A stretch of 13,439 nucleotides of DNA from positions 1 through 13,439 of the forward strand of contig JABFXT010000357.1 of the NCBI GenBank assembly GCA_013361595.1. Direction: 5' to 3'. This stretch comes from Nocardia sp. (lineage in GTDB: Bacteria > Actinomycetota > Actinomycetes > Mycobacteriales > Mycobacteriaceae). Made by a program: the position numbers and the translations under genes. The notes beneath the pieces were generated by a model. It did no database searches. It was not told the DNA's origin and saw nothing but the letters and a program-made list of their open reading frames with translations. This document shows, in pieces, positions 6,235 through 12,865 of this stretch (positions are counted from its first letter, which is position 1; every line of letters begins with the position of its first letter).

Positions 6235-6548
6235 GTTACCGGCCGTGCTCCTCGCGCGGGCGACCGGGCGGGGGTGCGCATGCGGCGGTGATCTTTCGGC
6301 GCATCACGGCCGGGGTAGCGAGCCAGGTAGCGGTCGAGGTCGGCCTGGGTTGCTCGGCCGATCGCGATGTCGTGTTCGTCGAGCCGGCCCAGCAGCCGGA
6401 CAGCTGTCAGGATGTCGGCCCGAGCCCCGCTGGACGGCGCCGCGGGTGACCCTGTCCTGCGCTTCGAACATCCGGAGGCGCCGCAGCAGCTGCCATTGTG
6501 CGAACGGGCGGATAGTCCAAGTTGTCGGCCACAGTGCAAGAGCTGCGG
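6235..6548 (-). pseudogene. Frameshifted remnant of a tyrosine-recombinase-like gene
   Basis: No intact gene lies between the WYL stop (6220) and the amidohydrolase stop (6549). Read leftward, one frame gives FAQWQLLRRLRMFEAQDRV (about 6520-6462). After a one-base shift near 6420 another frame gives AVRLLGRLDEHDIAIGRATQ followed by ADLDRYLARYPG (to about 6310). Together these resemble the middle of actinobacterial integrase-like proteins, where a Leu-Leu-Arg-Arg-Leu-Arg helix precedes a Leu-Thr-x-Ala-Thr-x-x-Asp-Leu-Asp-x-Trp-Leu stretch. That likeness is from memory of the family. Both ends, including any catalytic Arg-His-Arg-Tyr residues, are missing, so this is a dead fragment. The shift lies in a run of G's and could in principle be a sequencing error. 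Confidence 0.5.
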
Positions 6549-7445
6549 TCAGCTCTGCCGGGGCCGTTTCTGGACGATGGGCAGCGGCCGGGTGGTCCCG
6601 TCGTGCACCTGAGGCCGGTCGTCGCGGGGCGGAACGAACAGCGGCAGTGTCGGAGTCGGATCCTCGACGGTCCGGTCGACAGCGGGGAGTCCGTAGAACG
6701 CGCGGGCATTGTCCTCGAGAACCGCGTGCATATCCGTGCCCACCACATCGCAGATCAATTCCACATCGGATTCCCGGAACGGCCGACCGGCGCGGGAACC
6801 GGGAAGATCGCTGCCGAACATCAGTGCCGCCGGATTCACCGCGTGGATCCGGCGCAGCGCCGTGGCGATATTCATATCGACCCGGCCGAAACCGGTCGCC
6901 TTCACCCGGGCCCCGCGATCGACCAGGTTCAGCAGATACGACAACCCCTCCCTGGACATTCCGAGGTGGTCGATGGAAACCTTCGGCAGTTTCAGGATCA
7001 CCGGTTGCAGCGAGGCCAGCATCTGGCCGTCCACATAGATCTCCACATGCCAGCCCGCCAGTTCATGGGCGCGCAGCGCCTGCCAGGTCATGCTCGCGAT
7101 ATCGGCGGCGGCGCGTTTGAGGTTGAACCGGACCGCGCGCACTCCGGCCTCGTGCAGGTCGAGGATCTCGGCGTCGGTGGCATCGAGATCGAGACGCGTC
7201 ACCCCGACCCAGCCGGGGCCGAGTTCGGCCAGGGCCGCCCGCAGATAGCTCTGGTCGTTCCCCTGGAACGAAGCACTCACCACCGCGCCACCGGAAGGCC
7301 GGAACCGGGCCATCCGTCGCCGGTAATCGGCGACGGTATAGGGCTCCGGTAGGTAGCCTTCGTTCTCGATCAGCGGAAAACGCGGATCGATGATGTGCAC
7401 ATGGGCGTCGAACACTGCTACAGCATGCCTGAGATGTGGGGACAT
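6549..7445 (-). CDS. Amidohydrolase-2 family metal-dependent hydrolase
   Basis: The protein has 298 residues. It opens with the TIM-barrel metal motif Phe-Asp-Ala-His-Val-His (His15 and His17), has Gly-Val-Arg-Ala-Val-Arg-Phe-Asn-Leu at 101-109, Ile-Asp-His-Leu-Gly (His160) in mid-barrel, and Met-Phe-Gly-Ser-Asp-Leu-Pro (Asp213) as the final catalytic strand. This order is that of the amidohydrolase-2 group, which includes 2-pyrone-4,6-dicarboxylate lactonase and ACMS decarboxylase relatives; the substrate cannot be assigned. A Pro-rich, low-complexity tail of about 45 residues follows the barrel. ATG at 7445 is well supported by GGGAGGAG five bases upstream. It lies 41 bases beyond the fprA stop on the same strand, so the two are probably cotranscribed. 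Confidence 0.88.
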   Translation of the reverse strand: MSPHLRHAVAVFDAHVHIIDPRFPLIENEGYLPEPYTVADYRRRMARFRPSGGAVVSASFQGNDQSYLRAALAELGPGWVGVTRLDLDATDAEILDLHEAGVRAVRFNLKRAAADIASMTWQALRAHELAGWHVEIYVDGQMLASLQPVILKLPKVSIDHLGMSREGLSYLLNLVDRGARVKATGFGRVDMNIATALRRIHAVNPAALMFGSDLPGSRAGRPFRESDVELICDVVGTDMHAVLEDNARAFYGLPAVDRTVEDPTPTLPLFVPPRDDRPQVHDGTTRPLPIVQKRPRQS

Positions 7446-7486
7446 TCGCTCCTCCCAACCATGGACCGGGAGGAGCCGGCCACAGT

Positions 7487-8875
7487 TCAGACCTTGTGCG
7501 GTTCGCTGGCGCGCAACATGTCCTCGCGCTCGACGACCTTGACCCGCTCGCGGCCCTCGGGCTCGCCCAGCGACCGTTCGTGCGCGTCGAGCCGGTACCA
7601 GCCGGCCCAGGTGGTGAACGGGATGCCCCGGCCCTCCAGGAACTCGAGCACGGCCTCGGGCTCCGGGCTCTCGGCGGGCGCGAAATTCGCGCTGTCGTCG
7701 ACGAGGCAGGCCACCGTTTCGTTCGCGTCACCCTTGGTGTGGCCGATGAGGCCGACCGGACCGCGTTTGATCCAGCCGGTCACGTAGGTGCCGGGCAGGT
7801 AGCGGGCGGCACCGTCGGCGTTCTCGTCCACCAGGACCCGGCCGGCTTCGTTCGGGATGACCCCGGCCTGGTCGTCGAAGGGCAGTTCGGAGATGTTCTG
7901 GGACAGGTAACCGACAGCCCGGTATACCGCCTGCACGTCCCATTCCTTGAAAGTGCCGGTGCCCTTGACATTGCCGGTGCCGTCGAGCTGGGTGCGTTCG
8001 GTGCGCAGGCCCACGACCTTGCCGTCCTCACCGAGGATCTCGGCGGGAGATTCGAAGAAGTGCAGGAACAGCTTGTGCGGGCGGTCACCTTGGTCGCGGA
8101 TGGCCCACTGCTCGAGGGTGTTGGCGACCATATCGACCTGCTTGGAATGCCGGCGCGCGGCTTCCGAACCCTCGTCGTAGTCGATGTCCTCCGGATCGAC
8201 GATGACCTCGATCGTCGGGGAGTGGTCGAGTTCGCGCAGTTCCAGCGGGGTGAACTTGGCCTGGGCCGGGCCGCGGCGGCCGAATACGTGCACCTCGACG
8301 GCCTTGTTGCCCTTCAGGCCCGCGTACACGTTCGGCGGGATCTCGGTGGGCAGCAGTTCGTCACCGGTCTTGGCCAGCACGCGCGCCACATCGAGCGCGA
8401 CATTGCCGACGCCGAGGACCGCGACCTTCTCCGCGTCCAGCGGCCAGGTGCGCGGCACATCCGGGTGCCCGTCGTACCAGGACACGAAATCGGCCGCACC
8501 GTAGGAACCGTCCAGGTCGATCCCCTGGATCGGCAGTGCGCGGTCGGCGTTGGCGCCGGTGGAGAAGATCACCGCGTCGTAGAAGCGGCGCAGATCCGAC
8601 AGGGTGATATCGGTGCCGTAGTCGATATTGCCGAGCAGGCGCACCTGCTCCTTGTCCAGCACCTTGTGCAGGGCGGTGACGATTCCCTTGATCCGCGGAT
8701 GGTCCGGAGCGACGCCGTAGCGGATCAGCCCGAACGGGGCGGGCATCCGCTCGAACAGATCGATCGAGACGTCTGCATCGGATTTCATCAACGCGTCGGC
8801 GGCATAGATACCGGCCGGCCCGGCTCCGACGATCGCGATCCGAAGCGGGCGGTTCGCTTCCTTCTGCTCGGTCAT
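7487..8875 (-). CDS. fprA: FprA-type NADPH-ferredoxin/adrenodoxin-like reductase
   Basis: The protein has 462 residues, close to the roughly 456 of mycobacterial FprA. An FAD-binding Gly-Ala-Gly-Pro-Ala-Gly loop (17-22) is followed by a Pro-Phe-Gly-Leu-Ile-Arg-Tyr-Gly-Val-Ala-Pro-Asp-His motif (47-59) diagnostic of adrenodoxin-reductase-like enzymes. An NADP(H)-binding Gly-Val-Gly-Asn-Val-Ala loop lies at 155-160, and Arg-Arg-Gly-Pro-Ala-Gln-Ala-Lys-Phe-Thr follows. The late Gly-Trp-Ile-Lys-Arg-Gly-Pro-x-Gly-x-Ile-Gly motif, the second FAD contact, is intact. The enzyme passes electrons from NADPH through FAD to ferredoxins, for example for cytochrome P450s or iron metabolism. ATG at 8875 precedes the Rossmann strand directly; no strong ribosome site is seen. 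An iron-box-like sequence stands 47-65 bases upstream, and the amidohydrolase gene follows. Confidence 0.95.
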   Translation of the reverse strand: MTEQKEANRPLRIAIVGAGPAGIYAADALMKSDADVSIDLFERMPAPFGLIRYGVAPDHPRIKGIVTALHKVLDKEQVRLLGNIDYGTDITLSDLRRFYDAVIFSTGANADRALPIQGIDLDGSYGAADFVSWYDGHPDVPRTWPLDAEKVAVLGVGNVALDVARVLAKTGDELLPTEIPPNVYAGLKGNKAVEVHVFGRRGPAQAKFTPLELRELDHSPTIEVIVDPEDIDYDEGSEAARRHSKQVDMVANTLEQWAIRDQGDRPHKLFLHFFESPAEILGEDGKVVGLRTERTQLDGTGNVKGTGTFKEWDVQAVYRAVGYLSQNISELPFDDQAGVIPNEAGRVLVDENADGAARYLPGTYVTGWIKRGPVGLIGHTKGDANETVACLVDDSANFAPAESPEPEAVLEFLEGRGIPFTTWAGWYRLDAHERSLGEPEGRERVKVVEREDMLRASEPHKV

Positions 8876-8921
8876 CTGTTACGCGCACCCTTATCGGTCG
8901 AAAGAATCACTGGCGTTGCTG

Positions 8922-8940
8922 TTAGCTTAGGCTAACTTGA
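8922..8940. promoter_or_regulatory. Probable IdeR/DtxR iron box
   Basis: TTAGCTTAGGCTAACTTGA matches the actinobacterial iron-box consensus TTAGGTTAGGCTAACCTAA at 16 of 19 positions, including the whole core TTAGGCTAA. It lies 47 bases upstream of the fprA ATG and contains possible -10 hexamers on both strands, so iron-loaded IdeR could block transcription of fprA, of rightward transcription, or both. The match is seen; binding is inferred. Confidence 0.7.
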
Positions 8941-9039
8941 CGCGTGGCCCGTATGCACCTACATCGCGCCGTTCGCGGGCGGCTGTTCACCGGTCGTCGT
9001 CCCACGTCCATGCGGGTAGAGCTGTACTGCGATACCCAC

Positions 9040-9067
9040 CTCGCCCCCGATTCTATCGGGGTGCGAG
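9040..9067. repeat. Stable hairpin upstream of small membrane protein gene
   Basis: CTCGCCCCCGAT (9040-9051) pairs with ATCGGGGTGCGAG (9055-9067) around a TCT loop, with one bulged T. It lies 36 bases before the ATG at 9104. It could be a 5' leader structure, an attenuator, or a regulator site. Confidence 0.5.
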
Positions 9068-9103
9068 CACGAACCGATCCGGGGACCAGGGATGATCGTC
9101 GGT

Positions 9104-9574
9104 ATGAGCGATGCCGGAGGAGCCGACGAGCACGCGGGCACCGAATCGGGCGACGGTGAGCGACCGCGCTCGATCACCCCGTTCATCGTGGCCGCGGTGG
9201 TCGCGGCCCTGATCCTGGGCGGTGTCCTGATCGCCGGGCTGGTGGCACCCGTTGAGAAAAATGTCACAGATTCCGACCGGATCGCCGGAGCGGTACGCGA
9301 CTTCGCCCAGACGAGCAGCCGCTACGGTGCCGAACCGCCGCGCGAAGCGGTATGCCCCGGTTTCGTTCCGGACCGCTCACCCCTGGCCGGACAATTGAAA
9401 CCCGGTGAAACCGGAAATGACATCGAGATCACGAGATTCGGCCCCGTGCAGATCAACGGCGATACGGCGACCATCGAAGTGACCAGCGAAGTCGACGGCG
9501 ACGAGAAGACCGCGACCTGGTGGCTGTTCCACTCCGACGACGAATGGCGGGTGTGCAACCAGCCGGTCGAATGA
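9104..9574 (+). CDS. Single-pass membrane protein with extracytoplasmic domain
   Basis: The protein has 156 residues. An acidic, Gly-rich cytoplasmic stretch (1-23) is followed by one membrane helix (about 26-48) and then a roughly 105-residue outer domain with two cysteines (Cys84 and Cys151) that could form a disulfide. The outer part has alternating strands (Asp-Ile-Glu-Ile-Thr-Arg-Phe, Ala-Thr-Ile-Glu-Val-Thr-Ser-Glu-Val, Thr-Trp-Trp-Leu-Phe) and ends in Glu-Trp-Arg-Val-Cys, an end typical of the NTF2-like/DUF4878-type secreted domains common in mycobacteria and nocardiae (Rv0361-like). That likeness is from fold pattern only. An in-frame ATG at 9092 would add four residues; neither start has a good ribosome site, and 9104 is chosen for its typical Met-Ser-Asp opening. 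It appears to be a single-gene unit before the SAM-riboswitch promoter. Function unknown. Confidence 0.8.
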   Translation: MSDAGGADEHAGTESGDGERPRSITPFIVAAVVAALILGGVLIAGLVAPVEKNVTDSDRIAGAVRDFAQTSSRYGAEPPREAVCPGFVPDRSPLAGQLKPGETGNDIEITRFGPVQINGDTATIEVTSEVDGDEKTATWWLFHSDDEWRVCNQPVE

Positions 9575-9599
9575 TCCCACCCGGCGCGTCGACAGAGGA

Positions 9600-9630
9600 T
9601 TGACACGGCCGGGCCGGGCCGGGCTAATCT
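9600..9630 (+). promoter_or_regulatory. Promoter of the SAM-IV/rhodanese/metZ unit
   Basis: A perfect -35 TTGACA (9600-9605) and a -10 TAATCT (9625-9630) are separated by 19 bases of GGGCC repeats, a rather long spacer. Transcription would begin near 9637, just before the riboswitch P1 stem. Confidence 0.6.
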
Positions 9631-9639
9631 CGTGAATCA

Positions 9640-9745
9640 GGTCATGAGTGCCAGCGCCAAGCCCCGGCTCGCTGGCCGGCAACCCTCCTCCGCGGTGGGG
9701 TGCTCCGGGTGACGACCGGGCACGCATCGATCGGATGCGGCAAGT
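9640..9745 (+). ncRNA. SAM-IV riboswitch
   Basis: The leader has the SAM-I/SAM-IV core. P1 strands GGTC (9640-9643) and GACC (9714-9717) close it; ATGAGTGCCAGC is followed by a GCCAGC/GCTGGC stem (9650-9655 with 9671-9676), then CCGGCAACCCTCC and a GGGGTGCTCCGGGTGA segment. A further hairpin after P1, CGCATC (9723-9728) with GATGCG (9734-9739), is the downstream stem that sets SAM-IV apart from SAM-I. SAM-IV is known in Actinomycetales, commonly before metZ-type genes. High S-adenosylmethionine should lower expression; the hidden element could be the AGGAGG at 9756, though the expression platform was not worked out. Confidence 0.88.
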
Positions 9746-9770
9746 GCGGATTCGCAGGAGGTGCCACGTA

Positions 9771-10187
9771 ATGAGTTACGCAGGGGATATCGGCCCACGG
9801 CAGGCATGGGAACTGCTGACCGAGAACCCGGACGCAGTCCTGGTGGACGTGCGGACCGAAGCCGAGTGGAAGTTCGTCGGCGTACCCGACACCAGCGCGA
9901 TAGCGAAACCGACGCTACTGGTGGAATGGGTCGACGGCACCGGCACCCGCAACGACCATTTCGTCGACCAATTGCGCAGCGCGCTGGTCGACCGCCCCGC
10001 CGACGCGCCCGTCCTCTTCCTCTGTCGCTCCGGCCAGCGTTCGGCCCATGCGGCCGACGCCGCCACCGCGGCGGGAATCGGCCCCTCCTACAACATCAGC
10101 GAAGGCTTCGAGGGACCGCTGGACGAACTCGGGCACCGCGGCGGCACCGGCTGGCGCGCCCACGGCCTCCCTTGGCGGCAGTCGTGA
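9771..10187 (+). CDS. Rhodanese-like domain protein
   Basis: The protein has 138 residues, a single rhodanese domain. Leu-Val-Asp-Val-Arg-Thr-Glu-Ala-Glu-Trp (24-33) is the conserved first half, and the active loop is Cys-Arg-Ser-Gly-Gln-Arg-Ser with catalytic Cys85. The C-terminus Gly-Trp-Arg-Ala-x-Gly-Leu-Pro-Trp is typical of short cytoplasmic rhodaneses. Such enzymes carry sulfane sulfur as a persulfide on the cysteine. ATG at 9771 has a full AGGAGG nine bases upstream; the frame is open further back, but that region is the riboswitch. Its stop overlaps the metZ start in GTGA, so the pair is translationally coupled, and both lie behind the SAM-IV riboswitch. A role in supplying or handling sulfur for homocysteine formation is inferred from this coupling. 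Confidence 0.92.
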   Translation: MSYAGDIGPRQAWELLTENPDAVLVDVRTEAEWKFVGVPDTSAIAKPTLLVEWVDGTGTRNDHFVDQLRSALVDRPADAPVLFLCRSGQRSAHAADAATAAGIGPSYNISEGFEGPLDELGHRGGTGWRAHGLPWRQS

Positions 10188-11398
10188 TCAGCGGCGGGTC
10201 GTTCGAACGCCCGCTCCCCGACGGAGTCGGCCCGGCGACGCTGGGCGTACGCGGCGGACTGAGCCGGTCGGGATTCGACGAGACGTCCGAGGCCCTCTAC
10301 CTGAACTCCGGCTTCGTCTACGCGAGCGCCGAAGCCGCCGAGGCCGCGTTCACCGGCGACAACCCGCACTACGTGTACTCCCGCTACGGCAACCCCACGG
10401 TGAGCACCTTCCAGGAACGGATGCGCCTGCTCGACGGCGCCGAAGCCTGTTTCGCGACCGCCAGCGGCATGGCGGCCGTGTTCGTCGCGCTCGGTGCGCT
10501 GCTGAAAGCGGGCGACCGGCTGGTGGCCGCACGCAGCCTGTTCGGATCCTGTTTCGTGGTGTGCAACGAAAGACTGCCGCGCTGGGGTGTGGAAACGGTC
10601 TTCGTCGACGGTGAAGATCTCGACCAGTGGGAAGCCGCCCTGGCCGAACCCACCACCGCCGTGTTCTTCGAAACCCCGGCCAACCCGATGCAGACCCTGG
10701 TCGATGTACGCAAAGTCTGCGAACTCGCCCACGCCGCGGGCGCGCAGGTGGTGCTGGACAATGTGTTCGCCACCCCGCTGCTGCAACGCGGCTTCGAACT
10801 CGGCGCCGACGTGGTCGTCTACTCCGGCACCAAACACATCGACGGCCAGGGCCGGGTCCTGGGCGGCGCGATCCTCGGCAGCTCCGAATACATCGAAGGC
10901 CCGGTCAAGACGCTGATGCGCCACACCGGCCCCGCGCTGAGCCCGTTCAACGCCTGGACACTGCTCAAAGGGCTGGAAACCATGCCGCTGCGGGTCCGGC
11001 AATCCGCCGATTCGGCGCTGCGGATCGCCCGCTACCTGGACGAACACCCGGCAGTGAGCTGGGTCCGCTACCCGTTCCTGGAATCGCATCCGCAATACGC
11101 CCTGGCCGCCGAACAGATGAGCGGCGGCGGCACCGTGGTGACCTTCGAATTGAAGGCCGCCGCCGATCACGCCAAGAAACGGGCCTTCGAAGTACTCAAC
11201 GGGCTACGGATCGTCGACATCTCCAACAACCTGGGCGACGCGAAATCCCTCATCACCCACCCGGCCACCACCACCCACCGCGCGATGGGCCCGGAAGGCC
11301 GCGCGGGCATCGGGCTGTCGGACGGTGTCGTGCGGCTCTCGGTCGGCCTCGAAGACCTCGAGGACCTGCTGGGCGACCTGGACCACGCGCTGAGTTGA
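10184..11398 (+). CDS. metZ: O-succinylhomoserine sulfhydrylase
   Basis: The protein has 404 residues, the normal length for the Cys/Met-metabolism PLP enzymes (fold type I). Seen are Tyr-Ser-Arg-Tyr-Gly-Asn-Pro-Thr (65-72), a Ser-Gly-Met-Ala-Ala phosphate-contact loop (94-98), Glu-Thr-Pro-Ala-Asn-Pro (163-168), Val-Leu-Asp-Asn-Val-Phe (190-195) with the PLP-ring Asp, and Tyr-Ser-Gly-Thr-Lys-His-Ile-Asp-Gly-Gln-Gly with the PLP lysine at 217. The Asp-Gly-Gln-Gly-Arg-Val ending of that motif is characteristic of MetZ rather than MetB or MetY. It makes homocysteine from O-succinylhomoserine and sulfide. GTG at 10184 overlaps the rhodanese TGA (10185-10187); the open frame reaches further upstream, but that part is the rhodanese gene in another frame. 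Control by the SAM-IV riboswitch fits its place in methionine synthesis. Confidence 0.95.
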   Translation: MISGGSFERPLPDGVGPATLGVRGGLSRSGFDETSEALYLNSGFVYASAEAAEAAFTGDNPHYVYSRYGNPTVSTFQERMRLLDGAEACFATASGMAAVFVALGALLKAGDRLVAARSLFGSCFVVCNERLPRWGVETVFVDGEDLDQWEAALAEPTTAVFFETPANPMQTLVDVRKVCELAHAAGAQVVLDNVFATPLLQRGFELGADVVVYSGTKHIDGQGRVLGGAILGSSEYIEGPVKTLMRHTGPALSPFNAWTLLKGLETMPLRVRQSADSALRIARYLDEHPAVSWVRYPFLESHPQYALAAEQMSGGGTVVTFELKAAADHAKKRAFEVLNGLRIVDISNNLGDAKSLITHPATTTHRAMGPEGRAGIGLSDGVVRLSVGLEDLEDLLGDLDHALS

Positions 11399-11400
11399 TG

Positions 11401-11419
11401 GCGGCGCCTCCGGCGCCGC
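11401..11419 (+). terminator. Short hairpin right after metZ
   Basis: GCGGCGCC (11401-11408) and GGCGCCGC (11412-11419) are perfect complements around a TCC loop, beginning two bases past the metZ stop. There is no U-run; it probably works together with the larger inverted repeat that follows. Confidence 0.6.
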
Positions 11420-11421
11420 GG

Positions 11422-11512
11422 GGTGGGGCCCTCGTTACCCCGGTTCTTCACTCCTGCGCTCCTCCGCTTCGCTCCCCCGCTCCGTCGCTCCAGAACCGGG
11501 GCGGGCCCCACC
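11422..11512. repeat. Long interrupted inverted repeat with pyrimidine-rich loop
   Basis: Left arm GGTGGGGCCC (11422-11431) plus CCCCGGTTCT (11438-11447) pairs with right arm AGAACCGGGG (11492-11501) plus GGGCCCCACC (11503-11512): twenty base pairs with a 6-versus-1 base internal loop. The 44-base loop is almost pure C/T/G in CGCTCC-like steps. Placed in the convergent gap between metZ and the HAD gene, it could be a two-way terminator or a copy of a dispersed intergenic repeat. Confidence 0.7.
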
Positions 11513-11710
11513 TTCGTGCTGGGCCCGGTGGAGAGGAGCCGAAACGCGGGGCACGTCGGTGATTCCTGAGGCACAGGAGTTGTGCTGAGCAGACCGGGGG
11601 GCGGTTCTCATGGCAGAGGGCCAGCGGTAGGCGGTCGGGTCGGGTCCAGAAGCGGGCGGTCTGATCATGTCTGGATCCGGGTCGGCCGGGCCGGGTCCGA
11701 GCCGGCCGAC

Positions 11711-11770
11711 CCGGTCAGGCCCGAGCCGGTCAGGTCCGAGCCGGTCAGGTCCGAGCCGGTCAGGTCCGAG
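11711..11770. repeat. Four tandem copies of a 15-bp unit
   Basis: The unit CCGGTCAGGTCCGAG occurs four times head to tail at 11711, 11726, 11741 and 11756; the first copy differs at one base. Flanking sequence carries partial GGTC/GCCGG echoes. The unit length is a multiple of three, so open frames run through it, but they have no start context or family likeness. The rest of the gap (11513-11823) holds no gene that I can support. Confidence 0.85.
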
Positions 11771-11823
11771 CCCGGCCGGTCACAAGTCGGGCCGGCCACC
11801 AGTCGGATGTGGAGCCGGGCCGG

Positions 11824-12639
11824 TCAGGTCGGGTGGGGTGTCGGGTCGGTGAAGGGCGTACGGACGCGGCCCACCAGTTCGGCAACCGAGTTCAGCACCA
11901 CGGTGGGCCGGTAGGGGTAGTGCTCGACCGACTTCTTCGTCGAGATACCGGAGGTCACCAGGATGGTCCGCATTCCGGCCTCCATCCCGGAGATCACATC
12001 GGTATCCATCCGGTCGCCGACCATCACACTGGTCTGGGAGTGGGCGCCGATCCGGCGCAGCGCCGAACGCATCATCAGCGGGTTCGGTTTACCGATGTAA
12101 TAGGGGTCGCGGCCGGTGGCGCGGGTGATCAGAGCGGCCACCGAACCGGTCGCGGGCAGTACACCGTCGCGGGACGGGCCGGTGGGGTCGGGGTTGGTGG
12201 CGATGAACCGCGCTCCCCGTTCGACCAGCCGGATCGCGGTGGTGATGGCCTCGAACGAGTAGGTGCGGGTCTCGCCCAGCACCACGTAGTCGGGATCCAC
12301 CTCGGTCAACACGTAGCCGATCTCGTGCAGCGCGGTGGTCAACCCGGACTCACCGACCACGTAGGCGGTGCCGCCGGGCCGCTGCTCGTCGAGGAAACTG
12401 GCCGTGGCCAGGGCGGAGGTCCAGATCGAATGCTCCGGGATCTCCAGCCCGGTCTGCCGCAACCGGGCCTGCAGGTCGCGTGGGGTGCGGATCGAGTTGT
12501 TGGTCAGCACCAGGAACGGGATCTCCTCGGCCCGCAGTTCGGCGAGGAATTCGTCGGCGCCGGGGACCATATGGTCCTCGTGCACCAGTACCCCGTCCAT
12601 ATCGGTGAGATAGGAGAGAATCCGGTCGTCTGTGCTCAC
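11824..12639 (-). CDS. HAD-IIA family phosphatase, NagD-like
   Basis: The protein has 271 residues. Haloacid-dehalogenase motifs are all present: motif I Asp13-Met-Asp15-Gly-Val-Leu, motif II Val-Leu-Thr-Asn-Asn-Ser, motif III Lys in Ile-Gly-Lys-Pro-Asn, and motif IV Val-Gly-Asp-Arg-Met-Asp-Thr-Asp. The region between motifs II and III holds the large C2B-type cap with Tyr-Val-Val-Leu-Gly-Glu-Thr-Arg and Ala-Thr-Asn-Pro-Asp, as in NagD and related sugar- or nucleotide-phosphate phosphatases. The substrate is not determined by sequence. The start is GTG at 12639, giving a normal short N-terminus before motif I; an out-of-frame ATG lies four bases upstream and no strong ribosome site is visible. 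It converges with metZ and diverges from fgd across a 226-base gap. Confidence 0.9.
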   Translation of the reverse strand: MSTDDRILSYLTDMDGVLVHEDHMVPGADEFLAELRAEEIPFLVLTNNSIRTPRDLQARLRQTGLEIPEHSIWTSALATASFLDEQRPGGTAYVVGESGLTTALHEIGYVLTEVDPDYVVLGETRTYSFEAITTAIRLVERGARFIATNPDPTGPSRDGVLPATGSVAALITRATGRDPYYIGKPNPLMMRSALRRIGAHSQTSVMVGDRMDTDVISGMEAGMRTILVTSGISTKKSVEHYPYRPTVVLNSVAELVGRVRTPFTDPTPHPT

Positions 12640-12805
12640 CCATCGATTCTGCGCTTCGCCGTCCGAGGGGTGGGTATGCCGCGCCCGGAGTCGGGAACGC
12701 GAGCCGAGAACGAGACCACCGGATGCCGCCGCGCACGTACGGTACGGACCGCCGGCTTCGCTCCGGCCGCACGTGGGCTGCGGGTGGGCTTCACCCGACC
12801 GCGCC

Positions 12806-12814
12806 TATTAGTGT
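12806..12814 (+). promoter_or_regulatory. Possible -10 region for fgd
   Basis: TATTAGTGT is the only AT-rich stretch in the 226-base gap between the HAD gene and fgd (12640-12865). TATTAG or TAGTGT could serve as -10, giving a leader of about 45 bases that holds the AGGAG at 12852-12856. No good -35 box is visible. Confidence 0.35.
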
Positions 12815-12865
12815 CGAATCCGGGCCGGAAACGGTCCGACCACAACGCGACAGGAGTGGGCGCAA

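Noticed and set aside
7436..8935. 499-codon plus-strand frame opposite fprA
   Set aside because: It is the mirror of fprA in GC-rich DNA; the translation is Gly/Arg/His/Asp-rich without family motifs, while the minus strand encodes complete FprA.
10088..11170. 360-codon minus-strand frame opposite metZ
   Set aside because: The Gly/His/Arg-rich translation has no motif; metZ on the other strand has all PLP-enzyme motifs.
11711..11770. CRISPR array
   Set aside because: The units are 15 bp and directly adjacent, with no spacers and no cas genes nearby.
11582..11914. Frame through the tandem repeats encoding a Glu-Pro-Val-Arg-Ser repeat
   Set aside because: It exists only because the repeat unit is 15 bases; there is no ribosome site or likeness, and it overlaps the HAD gene end.
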